From NCBI RefSeq assembly GCF_037038585.1, contig NC_092523.1, positions 3,477,001-3,541,000 of the forward strand: a stretch of DNA of 64,000 nt, written 5' to 3'. Below the pieces are notes generated by a model. That model was not told where the DNA came from. It ran no database searches and was given only the letters and a program-made list of their open reading frames with translations. Made by a program: the position numbers and the translations under genes. Shown here in pieces: positions 23,534-35,876 of this stretch (positions are counted from its first letter, which is position 1; each line of letters starts with the position of its first letter). Source of the DNA: Patagioenas fasciata (taxonomy: Eukaryota > Chordata > Aves > Columbiformes > Columbidae).

Positions 23534-25751
23534 TCTAAACAAATATGAGTTCTTGCATGGGTTTGACCTCAAGAGGAGTTGCAATAGGAGCCCTTGTTTG
23601 AGCCACCAGGTTATTTGCCCGGCCCCATGCTGATACCTGCATGGTCAAAAGCTACCCACGCTCAGCCAAAGCAGTTGGCCCCAATGGGGTCCACAACTGA
23701 GCCTCAAAACCACGATATGGTGCTGATCCCCATGGCAGGGCCTCCCTCTCTCCCATCTGATCCAACCACCATGAGCTGACCTCATTTGGGAACAATGTGA
23801 TTTTTCTTGTTCTTCCACTACAATATGGTCCTACTTCCCATCAGTAAAATAAATGGTTGCTTGATTTTGAAAAGATTGTAAAATGGAAACAAATTCCCAG
23901 GACTAATATTCTTCAAAAAACAAGAAATACTGCCTCTGAAGTTGAAGTATTGCCTTACAATGAATGAGTGGTACAGGAGTATAAAACAAAATGAGCCCTG
24001 AATTCTGTTCCTTCTTCTCAGAGAGTTCATTTTAACCACCACCGTGTCCATGCTTTGTGGGTTCTTACAGACCGAAAAGCATGTCTGCTATGGGGGACTT
24101 CTTCAGGCCTTTAAAATAAATCCCTGCTGTGTTTCTGGAAACATCTCTCAGATCATGCTTAAAAATCAGGGGGTTCCCATCAATCTTCTTGCACCTCGAG
24201 ATAACATTGTGGGGCATCATCAACCAGATGAGGGAACTGATCAGAAAATAGATCCAGCAGATATCAAATTATAGATTCACCCTGGAGATGTGTCACAGAA
24301 AACATCCCAAAGATTAATTCTGGAGGTGCAGCAGCAGGTAAAAATTTACCTTCAGCCACGTGAAAGCAAATGGCAACACTCTCATCATCGCCAGTCAGCG
24401 ACAGCCTGTAATAAACAAGAGATGAAGTATATATAGTCCCTAAGGACTTGTTACTTTTGAAAACTATGAGAGGGAAAGCAAGCATTCTCCAGTATAGTCA
24501 CAGGCAGGCGTTTCCATTTCCACAATAGCTCATTGAGAGAGACAGCAGGTAACAAAAAGCCCTCTGAAAACCCACTGCACGAATGCAGGCAGCCGGCAGA
24601 ACCGTTAGATTCTAGGAAAAAAATACTGCAAGGTTATGTTTTCAGCATTCAGGATCTTATGAAGACGAAAATACGAGCAGGCAAATGGTGCTGTGCTTTA
24701 GACGTTTATGGCTTCCAGCACCAAATTTTAGTTTTCAACAAAATGAAAGTCATGAAGTCAGAATGTCAGGGTACGTCAGATCATTCTGTATATAATACAG
24801 ACAATAAAGGAAAAATGTAACTCCAAACCCTTATGTACATTTCCATCCCAGCCCTGAGAGCTGAGCTCTGGGAATAAAAGAAGGAAAACTTCCTGTGTGC
24901 CATTCTGTCCTTTAAAAAGATTTGTTTCCATTATTATTTTGATTCATCTGACGGGATTGTGCATAATTAAATGTTAGCTGACATGTCCCCTCCTTTCTAT
25001 TGCTGCCTAAAAACATCCTCTTGGTTTTGTGTTCCTCCTCTGAGAAGACAAAACCTGCAACACAGCTACTGGGGCTTAAGGGGTCTCTTCTTGCCCACAC
25101 AAGCCTGCCAAATATTTGTATTATAGGCATCATTTGCCATTTTGGGGTATGTACTTCTGTGGTCATAACCTTCCTGCAATCCAGGGAGCACGTTACATGC
25201 CTGGGGTACATTAAAAGATGCTGGACAAGGGCTGGGTTATGCAGAAATCTAGCCCAGGAGCTACCCAGCCTTGTACACCACTTTTTCCCTTACAATTTGG
25301 TTGCAACCAGCAGGTGAAATCCAATGAATCTCTCTACAGGGTTACTGGGCTTGCATCTCTCTCCAGGCGATCCAGTTTAGCTTCTTTTCCATTAGAAGAC
25401 GACAGCAAACATCATTTCTGTGCACCTTGGCCTCTGTTGCAGATAAATCCCTGCAGAAAGAGATCCTTGCAAAAGTGCCTATCTGATCGCTTTTGAGGGA
25501 CAAATGCTGCCTCAGTTTCCCTGTCCTGTTTTCTTTTTCTTTTACAGGCTCCAAGCTTTCATGATTCAACACACACCACAGATGTAAAATACACAGAGGC
25601 AGCAAAAGACTCCTGGTAGCCCCTGGCAAAGGCCACGTATCAGTCCTGACCCCTTCCCACCTACCAAAGGGACACAAGTTGCCTTCTCCTGGCCATCCCT
25701 GCACCCCAGGGTGCCATGGCAACCCCAACCACTCGCACTTACTATCACCCC
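23534..25751. other. Intergenic, nothing recognised
   Basis: Between two CR1 copies. No repeat, exon or RNA gene that I can support. Confidence 0.6.
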
Positions 25752-26705
25752 ATCAGGAGTCCATACTGGGACCAGTGCTGCTTAATATCTTCATTAGTGA
25801 TGTGGACAGTGGGATCCAGGGCACCCTCATACAGTTTGCAGGTGACACCAAGCTGGGAGGTGCAGGTGACCCACCTGAGGGATGGGATCCATCCAGAGGG
25901 ACCTGGACAAGCTCTAGAAGTGGGGCCATGAGAACCTCATGAGGTTCAACAAGGTCAAGTGCAAGGTCCTGCACCTGGGTCAGGACAACCCCCGGTATCA
26001 ACACAGGCTGGGGATGGAGGGATTTGGAGCAGACCCCAGGAGAAGGACTTGGGGGTGCTGGGGGTGAAAGATGGGACAGGAGCCACAACGTGCGCTTGCA
26101 GCCCAGAAGCCAAATCGTATCCTGGGCTGCATCCCCAGCAGCGTGGGCAGCAGGTGGAGGGAGGGGATTCTGCCCCTCTGCTCCGCTCTGCTGAGACCCC
26201 CCTGCAGTGCTGGTCCAGCTCTGGGTCCTCAGCACAGGACACACATGGAGCTGCTGGAGAGGGGCCAGAGGAGCCACAGGAATGATCCGAGGCTGGAACA
26301 GCTCTGCTGGGAGGACAGGCTGAGAGAGTTGGGGTGTTCAGCTGGAGAAGAGAAGCTCCAAGAGACCTTATTGTGGCCTTTCTGGACTTAAAAGGGGCTG
26401 ATAAGAAAGATGGGGACAGACTTTTCAGCAGGGCCTGTTGTGATAGGACAAGGGGTGATGGTTTTAAACTAAAGGAGGGAGATTCAGGCTGGACATGAGG
26501 AAGAAATTGTTGGCCCTGAGGGTGGTGAGAGCCTGGCCCAGGTTGGGCAGAGAGGTGGCGGATGAACCATCCCTGGAGACATCCCAAGTGAGGCTGGACG
26601 GGGCTCTGAGCAACCTGAGCTGGTGAAGATGTCCCTGCTCATGGCAGGGGTGGCACTGGGGGGGCTTTGAAGGTCCCTTCAACCCAAACTGTTCTGTGAT
26701 TCTAC
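25752..26705 (+). mobile_element. CR1 LINE with end of the reverse-transcriptase ORF (type A)
   Basis: The longest CR1 copy in the window, about 950 bp, sense strand. Its 5' part (25755-25942) still translates as the CR1 ORF2 reverse transcriptase, with [30 protein letters not shown] and then an early stop. The 3' UTR follows, ending in 'ctgttctgtgattctac'. The active-site step reads FAGDT rather than FADDT, so this fragment is inactive quite apart from its truncation. Confidence 0.94.
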
Positions 26706-27477
26706 AGCACCACCAGTGACTCACAGCCTTCTAGAGACTCTCAGAAACCTTCCTGATTTTCGAAAGTTCACCCCACAAGGAAGGCAGACAGGTCAATATT
26801 TGGGGTAAAGAATTGATTCTTCCTCTGAAGCTTTCTGCACAGCTTTTATGACGACCCCTGGAAACCTGCTGTGCTGGCCCTGGAAGAAAGCAAGGTACTA
26901 GACTGCATGTGCCTTGAGTCTAACCCAGCCTTACAATCCTCACAATCCTCTGTTCTGCCATTTATCCACAGATGAGGTACAACAGGGACAACAGTTCTGT
27001 TCCTTCTCCCACACTGTGCAATTCACACTAGCTGTGAGCACCACTTGTTGGAGAGAGAAGGGAACTCAGTCGACACATAGCACAGGCAATAAACGCAGTA
27101 CCAGCAAGGATCGGTAACTCCTGATCCTCTAGACCCCTACCAAGTGCTTTGATTTTAAGGATTTTTTTAAATTTATTTTTAAACAGATGCTTTGCCTTCT
27201 CCTGTTCTCCCCCAGCTTCCTCCAGCAAAGTGATTTGTTCAGATTAGCTCCAGGGAGATGAAAGCAGCCTTGCTGCTTTCAGAGTTATCTGTGAACTCCA
27301 TGCAGTTCGAGAAGAAAAGCGCATATTCCACGTGCTGAGCTCTCGGCCAGCCGACAGCAAGGAGCTGCTGGGATGGAGGAGTGTTCTTTCAAAGCCAGAT
27401 AAGGAGACGGCGCATGCTGAATTCAAACCAAGCTCTTCCATACGTGCAATGCCTTCTGTTTTATTCCATGGTCATTT
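26706..27477. other. Intergenic, nothing recognised
   Basis: Single-copy-looking DNA between a long CR1 and the old CR1 that hosts the solo LTR. Confidence 0.6.
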
Positions 27478-27521
27478 GCAGAATTACATAGAAATTTCAG
27501 CTGGAAGGTACTTTGTCCAGC
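27478..27521 (-). mobile_element. Left stub of an old CR1 interrupted by an LTR
   Basis: This short piece ('gctggaaggtactttgtcc') continues in register on the far side of the LTR at 28413. There the text 'agcttagcgttgaatatctc' resumes the old-CR1 pattern. The stub is too short to identify alone. Confidence 0.5.
27517..27521. repeat. Target-site duplication, left
   Basis: ccagc, matching 28413-28417 on the other side of the solo LTR. Confidence 0.85.
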
Positions 27522-28412
27522 TGTGAGAGTCGGTCCGAAGATAGAGCAGTATTTGCCTGAACATCGCCATCAAGAACTTAGAGAACTGAAGCTGAGACCA
27601 AAAGAACAGATGGACAATGACTTGGAGAGAGGCCCGAGGAGAAGAATTGTGTTGCACTGTTTCTCCGATACGGGGGAGCTCCTGCTAACAATGGCTGTTG
27701 TATGGACTTTGCCTGCTTCTTCAGCCAAACGAGCCCCCACCTCCTGAAAGTGATTGTTATGAGGGTCTCTTCGACCCAGGAACAATAGCTGCCATCCAGA
27801 AGATGTGTTCTCACCTGCAGCCTCAATTACACGTGTCCCTCACCTGCTCCCCCAAACAACAGCCAACGAAAAGGAGCACGCCCAGAAGCTCGCCAAGGGT
27901 CCTGAGGTCACCCAATGGACCAGAGAGAGACCCCTGAATGCTGGACACGTAAGCGTTGGCAAAAGAAAGCGTGAATCTTTCGAGCCTGTGCAGTATGAGC
28001 CTGGGTTGTGAAATCAAGGTGGAGACTGGTCTGAAACAATGGGACCAAGGGGGGTGAAGAAGCATAAAAGACGACTCCAGAATGGACACCGTTGAAGATC
28101 TTCCCACCAGTGGCTCCTGAACCATGACAGAGGACCGGCAGGACTGCACGGGACCGGAGACCAGAGGGAGCTTCTGGAACTGGGCTGGTGATGAACACAA
28201 CCTCATTTCTCATCTTTACCTTTACTTTTCCCTGTTTCTTTCCCCTTTACTTTTTCTTACTCTCTCTACCGCGTGCCACTTTAAGGGCAAATTAATAAAG
28301 TAACACTGCTTGATTGAATTATAACCCCTTGGCATTTTGGTTGCCTTAATTTTGCACTCTGAGATCAAGGTAAAAGAACCATCACAAGTCCATTGCCGAA
28401 CGGACCGTGACA
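27522..28412 (+). mobile_element. Solo LTR of an endogenous retrovirus (ERVL-like)
   Basis: This 891-bp element starts TGTGAGAGTCGGTCCG and ends CGGACCGTGACA, so the ends are TG...CA and imperfectly inverted. It is flanked by an exact 5-bp duplication, ccagc, at 27517-27521 and 28413-28417. Inside is a TATA-like ataaaag at 28064-28070 and a polyadenylation signal aataaa at 28294-28299. They are spaced as in a U3-R-U5 unit, which fixes the orientation as plus. There is no gag, pol or env sequence on either side, so it is a solo LTR left by recombination. The 5-bp duplication suits an ERVL-type element, but I cannot name the family. Confidence 0.85.
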
Positions 28413-28417
28413 CCAGC
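28413..28417. repeat. Target-site duplication, right
   Basis: ccagc, matching 27517-27521. Removing the LTR and one copy restores a continuous old-CR1 reading. Confidence 0.85.
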
Positions 28418-28735
28418 TTAGCGTTGAATATCTCCAGGGAAGGTGATGTCCCCAACTCTCTGGGCTTGTGCTCCAGCATTTCACCATCCACACAGTGAAA
28501 ATATTCCTACTTATATCTCATTGGAATTTCTCTTGCTGCAGCTTATGCCTGTTGCCTCCTACCCCTTCATCGCACACCTCTGTGAGTAGCCAGGCTCTCT
28601 CTTTTCTATAATCTTAATTACGTAGCTGAAAAGAGCAATTAGATCTCACCCAGCCTTCCCTCTCCAGGCTACACCAAGCCAGCTCCGTCAGCCTCAACTC
28701 TTACGTGCTCCAGACTCCTGACCATGTTCACTGGT
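28413..28735 (-). mobile_element. Right part of the old CR1 split by the LTR
   Basis: Diverged antisense CR1 with 'ttgaatatctccagggaagg', 'ccaactctctgggc', and 'ctctccaggctacaccaagc' in the expected order. It ends close to the left arm of the inverted duplication. Confidence 0.7.
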
Positions 28736-28743
28736 ACTACGGG

Positions 28744-29018
28744 CAGGGCAAGACCTCATCTGGCCAAGTCGTTCATATTCAAGACAGAAGGACAGACAGA
28801 CACATGAAGAAGTGAGAAGTCTGGCATCTCAAGGGCGGGGAGCAGGAGGAGATGAGCTCAGGCAGATAAACAGTCCACTTTTTGGTTACACCAGTATTTT
28901 CTAACACTGTTGTTCTGCAGACACATCTTTTGGTGATATGAGGGTTGTCAGAAGCCAGGATCGGTTCCCTGGCCCATTCCACCAAATGCTCACGAGCACA
29001 GTGGGAAGGCACAGACGG
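28744..29018 (+). repeat. Inverted duplication, left arm
   Basis: 275 bp matching the reverse complement of 30626-30869. By hand, 235 of 244 aligned bases agree, with one 31-bp gap (28935-28965 is absent from the other arm). The sequence is not CR1, and I do not recognise it as a known repeat. Confidence 0.93.
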
Positions 29019-29099
29019 AGGGATGATGAGAATGGCAGAAGAAGCCTTCAGAGGAAGGGAGAACCAGAGACAACATGGGGGACAACCACTGTTTAGAGT

Positions 29100-29368
29100 C
29101 ATAGGATGTCCTGAGTTGGAAGGGGCTCACAAGGATCATGGAGTCCAACTCCTGCCCCTGCACAGGGCAACCCCAAAATTCACACCACGTGTCTGAGGAC
29201 ATTGCCCAGTCTCTTCTTGAACCCTGTCAGGCTTGGGGCCGTGACACCTCCCTGGGGAGCCTGTTCAGTGTCCAGCACCTCTGGGTGAAGAACCTTTTCC
29301 TGATGTCCAACCTGAACCTCCCCTGGCACATCTTCCTGCCATTCCCTCGAGTTCTGCGGTTGGTCGCC
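29100..29368 (-). mobile_element. CR1 LINE fragment (type C 3' end)
   Basis: It opens with 'cataggatgtcctgagttgg' and has 'cttggggccgtgacacctcc' and 'ttcctgccattccctcgag'. It lies inside the loop of the inverted duplication. Confidence 0.88.
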
Positions 29369-30625
29369 AAACAAAATTCAGCCTTGAGCCAAGACAAAGT
29401 AAAAATGCTTTCTTCTGTGTTGCACGCAGAAAAAGAAACACAGATTGTGATTCGACCAAGATGTTCAACGGTGAGCAACATTCCCATTATGCGGAGTTCA
29501 CCATGCAGCTAAGAGCACTTAAGTAACGTAGCTAGAAACACGGATTCTTGTGCTAAAGCCTGACCTCAAGCAGCAATCACGTTACATTTGCAGTCCCCAC
29601 CAGTCCCTGGGGACAACCCAGGAGAGATATTGCTGGGTTATAGCACTGCACCCCTTTTCTCTACCTGCCTATGTACAGCAAAGAAGTTGCATTTTAATAT
29701 CTCTGGTTTTCTTTTCCCTTCACACTGGTGGATCTGTGGACAGAGTTCTTCATTAATTTGTGCTGGAAAACCTTATCATCGGGTCTTGGTCACTGCTCAC
29801 GTGTTGTCAGTCGAGTCACAGACTCCGCAGGACATTTATTTCAAATGGAGATGACTGCCCTGAGAACAAGATGGCCTTTTTAATTAAACGGGTTTTAATG
29901 GAAACAAGGGAAGAGACAGGTGAAATTAAACGGGAGCTGCTGTGACAGAGTTCTTAACTAATGACTTTTAAATTGGTTACAATTTACATTTTGAAAAGAT
30001 ACATGAAGCTCATTAAGGCTTGAGACAAATAACGAGGCAGAGCAGGGACAGAGCTTTGCAGTCGGAGCAGCACTGTATGAAAAAGATAACCAGGACGATA
30101 GCAACTACTGACCATTAACAACATTTATGCAATTTATGTCCTCCCCAGGACCGACTTTGTGCAGAAGGCAAATATTTTTATCTCTGGTTTTCAGCTATGA
30201 AATGCTAAGCACAGAAAAGTAACTTGTCCGGTGCTCAGACTAAGCTCAGATGAGCTATGTGGAATTAGTCAAGGATGACTTCCAGCAGAAAACGCAGGTC
30301 TAGAAGAACAGGTCATTTCTGGGAACACGTCCATTCCCAAGAAATGTCGGGTAGGAGCCATTTGGTATAATTTATAGCCCCCCAAAAATGAAGGAAACAA
30401 TGTAGATGAATTATTGGAAAGACATCCCTACACACAGATGCAGTCACAGTCACACGGTCCTGGTCAGGACATTATCCAAGGACAGTCCCTGCTTGAAATC
30501 AGGGACATCCAAATCCAGACACTCTGCTCATCAAAGAGCCTTTGAAAGGTTTTGGTTCAGTGCACACCAGCAAATCTTTGAGCATCAGTTCTCACCCACA
30601 CTGCTCTGGCAGCTTAAACCCATGC
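29369..30625. other. Loop of the inverted duplication
   Basis: Apart from the CR1 that ends at 29368, the loop holds unrecognised AT-rich sequence. A faint MIR-like pattern near 30190-30260 is too weak to call. Confidence 0.5.
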
Positions 30626-30869
30626 CCGTCTGTGCCTTCCCTGCGTGCTCTTGAGCACGTGGTGGAATGGGCCAGGGAACCAAAAGACGTGTCTGCAGAA
30701 CAACAGTGTTAGAAAACACTGGTGTAACCAAAAAGTGGACTGTTTATCTGCCTGAGCTCATCTCCTCCTGCTCCCCGTCCTTGAGATGCCAGACTTCTCA
30801 CTTCTTCATGTGTCTGTCTGTCCTTCTGTCTTGAATATGAACGACTTGGCCAGATGAGGTCTTGCCCTG
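30626..30869 (-). repeat. Inverted duplication, right arm
   Basis: 244 bp, the inverted partner of 28744-29018. Six of the nine mismatches fall in the 35 bases nearest the loop. Confidence 0.93.
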
Positions 30870-31489
30870 TTGGGCTCCACCGCTCAGGGCTGAGTCATTC
30901 CAAAATGTAAATCCCCACCTCTGCGGCCATGCAAGAGGAAAACATCTGAATTTCAGTCTTAGGTATTTCATTTCACCACTATTTTTTTCTATAATCCCCC
31001 ATTAGCACAGCAGTCTCCACCTCCAAATATTTTTGAAGACCTGCTTGGTGAAATCCTCAGATTTCTTGTAGATTTCTATTTTTAGTGGCGATAATTGTTT
31101 CAAGTCTTCCTCCAGCTTTTTAGGTGAAAGAGGATTTGATCTGATCACCAATCTCACTCTCCCTGCATCTCCTGTCCCAGGGGAAGCCGGGGCTGGACAA
31201 GACCAGAAATGAGCTGCCACAGAACACAACAGAATGGGACAAACCTCAAAATGGGTTCAAATCTTCAAATGTAGAGAACCTTCTGGTGTGTCCTGGGCTC
31301 TAAAGGAGGAAGACAACTGGTGAGACCAAGGGATGACTCAAAGGATGACTGAGCTGCAGAGAAGAGGAAAATAAGGATGAGATAACCATGGAATCCCACC
31401 TACCAGGGTCTTTCTCATATAACCTCAAACACAGCTCTACCAGTGTTCTCACAGCCTAAATAAGGCAGGACCATAAAGCTTCACTCAGA

Positions 31490-31580
31490 TTCATAGAATT
31501 ATAAGATCATAGAATAGTTTGGGTTGGAAGGGACTTCCAAAGGTCATCCAGTCCAAGCCCTGCCATGAGCAGGGACATTC
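31490..31580 (-). mobile_element. CR1 LINE, short 3' end (type A)
   Basis: The terminal repeat 'tcatagaattataagatcat' followed by 'agtttgggttggaagggact' and 'catgagcagggacatt', then unrelated sequence. Confidence 0.85.
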
Positions 31581-34500
31581 AGCAGCAACCTGGGAGCACC
31601 CAGGAGACAGAAATCCAGGGCTGCAGTTTGCTCTGCACACAAAGTCCTGACAAATCGACCCCTTCGCTCCAAAATTTCAGCAAGTCTGGCCCAAAAAACC
31701 CACATGAGCAGACCCTAATTTACCTCTGCTTTGTTTTCAGTTTGTTTTCATACACGTCTTAATTTTGCAGTTTTGTTTTCAAGAACTAAGACTCTGTTTT
31801 GATTACCTTTATATAAATTTCTCTGTTAAAGGTAAATGTAAAGGTCATCATTTCAAGCAACAAAAAGCCACGTTATTTTTCTTAAAATGAGCAAACTAAG
31901 TAGAGCAGCGAGACCAAAGTGTCAGGATGAGGCCATGACGGGTCTCACAAGCTTCTGTAGAGGATTTGGGGAGGTGCTGAGCTACCACAATGCACCCAAG
32001 TCCTGGGTATAGTTCGACCCATGTGTCAGTTTATTGAAAATAAATATATATAACATATAAAAATGTAATAATACACAAATATATTAACTCTGGCACACTG
32101 ATTCAGACACCTCCCAGAGTCAGATCCTGTAATTCACCGAACGCTTCCTGGAAGGTGCTGAAGACCTTTTGTACCCACTGGCACAAACAAGTGGATCCAG
32201 AAACGTTTCCGTTCATTAACACATTTATAAACGAGGATTTGGAAGAATCCCAGCGGTCCATACCCAAGTGGGAGGGAGCAGGCAGGCAAGGCTTGCGTTA
32301 TTCCTCCCTGTAAATACGTTCTGTTGCACAAAGGTTACATCCATGCCATAAATTCAGGCACACCCAGTAATCATCCATGTAGAGAAAACTGTTAAGAAAG
32401 TTCCCCAGGATAAATTTAGGTGCCAATTTGCATTTTCCTAAATAATTCCAAAGCACGGTTGGACGCACAGAGCAGTCCAGGAACAACTCCAGGTTTGCAT
32501 CCAACCACCTTCTTCTGGAAGGCGAGACAGTTTACAAGCGTGGAAGAGGGAAATTTGTGCCAATTGGCCACAGGGCCCAGGATACATTTAGTTCCTGGAT
32601 GCACTTAAATTTATTAGCAGAGATGAAGCTGAATTTGCCTCTACTTAGAGTCTCATTAGCGGACATCAATGCATGATGCCACCATCGCTTACCGAATGCA
32701 AAACTCTGGGACTGCACTGCCAGCTGGATTAATTCTCGGTGTTGTTATAAAGAAGTGACGATCATTCACGCAAACATATATAATTCCTGCAGACAACGAG
32801 GCATTTGAGGGGAGAATGTGCTGTTATTTGACCTTTTGTCACAATAGAGAATCATTTGAAAAGCCACATATTTTCTCCCCAAACCGCCTGTGTCAGGATC
32901 AGGCGCTGCTCCCAGGATAAATCTGTAAATTCTGGATTACTATAATCCCACCGTAGCCCAATAGTTGCAAGACTGAGCGGGACAAGTGTCACCCTCCAAC
33001 AGCAGCCACTTAATTAACACCCACTGCTCATCACACACATTTTCCCGGTGTCTTGGTAGAAAGTCGGCCTCAAAATCCTCTGAAATCTGTGTGGTTATGA
33101 AAGAAAATGGAGGGATTTTTTCGAGGTGTAAAAATATAACAGAAATACAGACCAAGGGATGTAAAATGTTTCTGAAGAAGCCCCCGGTGTTGTAACCGAA
33201 CCAACTGGAGCATTTGATGCTTCATCTGTAGTTTAAGCTCCGTTTCTCCACGGCATAATGGTGACACCTACAGGAAAACCCTCATCTGTTGCCTCTGCAG
33301 CCCAGAAGGGAGCAGATCACATCGCATCATTAATATTAACTCTTTAATTAAGGCCGTAGGGACCGTGCAAGCAACTAGAATATGTATCGCACAAGTAAGC
33401 GCTGGCTGGAGAACGAGGTCATCAGCTGGATGATGACAAAACAGGATCTGGGAGCCACCAACTCCTTCCACATCAGCTGTAGTACAAATTAAGCAAAATA
33501 AAATTTAAAAAAAAGGTAAAATTTCTGGAATAATACTTATTTCTTGATGCATCTTTCAAGCTTTGCTTAGAGTTTGCTTGTCTGTGGCTCCAGGAACCAG
33601 CTACTGAGTAAAACCGAGACTACCCCTACCACACAGGTCTGTGTTCATTTCCCCACCAGCATTAAAGGACTTGACACAGAATTGTAGAAGAATATTATAA
33701 TGTCTAACTTAAAAGTCCATAATATTTCTTTTCTGCTATTAAAGAGTGACCATTTTTCAAATTCACAGGTAAAGCCACGGAAGAAAAACCCAGACATTTT
33801 TCATTCAGTTTTTATTTTTACAAGCAATCCTGACCACTACAAGAGATAAAATAACCATTGTCCAAGCGTACCCTAAAGATAACCACCTGGAAAGCTTCAG
33901 TTTGTGATTTATCTAATTGTCTACAGGTGCAATTTCCCTTGTGCCTCAGAAGTCACAAAAGGACATGTAGTTTCTATCCACACAGTGAATATTAGACTAA
34001 TGTGGTAGGACAGAATCAGACTATAGACAATACAGTATGAGCAGAATATGGACAAAGGGGCATTATCATCAATTTCCACAGAGAGATTTGAAATATTATC
34101 ATTAAAACCTTGTAATAAAACATTCAGTCTGTAGTTTAGTTCCTTTTTGAGAACTTCTCACTGTGTCCACACTGTTCAGACTTCACAAATTTCTTAGCAG
34201 AAGCTGTTTTTTCTGTGCCAGACAGATCTGAATTTGTCTCAAGCTCACCATGGCATGTGCACAGGCACCTGTGTAGTCCACAGTAATGACCAATAAGCTA
34301 AAAACATTTGATTATGACTGTATGTCCAAGGGTCTCTCATTTCCATTTTCAATTTATCAAAGCATTTCTGAAAAAATATCCCAAACAGCAAACAATGCTT
34401 TAAAAGGGATCCCCAAAGCAAGAAAGGGCTGGATCAGTCAGAACACTACAACCACAAAGCAAGTCAAAACGAGTAAAAACTAAATCCTTCTATTTCACTC

Positions 34501-35014
34501 ACACCAGGACTAAACGTGACAAATGGTTTCAGATCTAACAGTGGGTGACCATCCAAAGGGTGGGGAGAAGTTTGTTCTCCACCCTCAGCTGCAAGTTCCT
34601 GCAGCACCTTTTTTGTGCTGGTATGTGTTCTGGTCTGGCTAAAAATCAAATCTAGGAAAAAAAAACCCAAAACAATAGTTCCCATTGGGTGGTCATACAG
34701 CGTTGCTGCCAGCTAAAGGGAAGCAATAGGTGGCAAATACTCCATTTGGCTGGACACCAGCACAAGATCAGCTCAAATCAATTACCAATCCACAGCTGAA
34801 GCTCCCAACCTCCCACAGGTCAACAGACCAATGCAAATCTGATTTTTAAACAAATCACCTTCCTCTGGGAAGTTTGATTTCCTACATTTATACCAAATTA
34901 AGCCAGCTTACTACAAGAGATGGCAAGTTCAGGGTCAGTGTCTCTGATTTTAAGGGGCAAATTTTCTCTGGCTCAGGCCATGTCAGGATATCAGTTCTCC
35001 AGCTGCCTAGAGGG
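31581..35014. other. Intergenic, AT-rich, repeat-poor
   Basis: A 3.4-kb stretch without young CR1, unusual for the left half of the window. It includes a very AT-rich segment near 32035-32090. No exon recognised. Confidence 0.55.
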
Positions 35015-35680
35015 CAGAGGTCCAGAGGGATCTGGATTAGCTGTATCGTTGGGATGAAGACAATTGTCTGAGGTTCAACAAGGCCAAGTGCTGGGTCCTG
35101 CTCTTGGGTCACAACAACCCCACGAACGCTGCAGGCTCAGGGAAGAGTGGCTGGAAAGTGCCCAGTGGGAAAGGACCTGGGGATGTTGGTGACAGTGGCT
35201 GAACAGTCAGTTTTGGGCCCCTCATCGTAAGAAGAACAGTGAGGTGCAGGAGAGAGTGCAGAGGATGCGATGAAGCTGGTGAGGGGCTGGAGCACAAGTG
35301 TGATGGGAGCAGCTGAGGGAGCTGGGGGGTTCAGCTGGAGAACAGGAGCTGAGGGGAGACCTTCTGATCTCTGAACTGCCTGAAAGGAGCTTGGAGGGGG
35401 TTGGTCTCTCCTCCCAAGCAGCAAGTGACAAGACAAGAGGAAATGGCCTCAAGTTGCACCAGGGGAGGTTTAGATTGGTTATTAGGAACAATTTCTTCCT
35501 GGAAAGGGCTGTGGGGCATTGGAACAGGCTGCCCAGGGCAGTGGGGGAATCACCATCCCTGGACGAGTTTAAAAGGCATTTAGACAAGGTTCTTCGGGAC
35601 ATGGGTTAGTGCTGGAGTTAGGTTATAGTTGGACTCTATGATCTTGAGGGTCTATTCCAACCAACATGATTCTATGATGT
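35015..35680 (+). mobile_element. CR1 LINE, long 3' portion (type B)
   Basis: Sense CR1 from 'gcagaggtccagagggatct' to 'acatgattctatgatg'. It includes 'ctgaggttcaacaaggccaa' (the end of the ORF2 region) and the 'ggcattggaacaggctgccc' block. Confidence 0.92.
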
Positions 35681-35876
35681 GCTACTGAACAAGGTAGCTG
35701 CAGCTTGAGCATGCTTCAGCTTGATTCCACACTTACACACCCCTGAGTTAATGGTGGAGTATAAATTACTCACAGGTGTAACTTAAGCACGATTAAAAGG
35801 GACACCCTGACAGCTGGTGTGCTTAGTGCAGCTGGACCCAGAGCAGGAACCAAGGTGCAGGTTCATGGGTTTGGAT

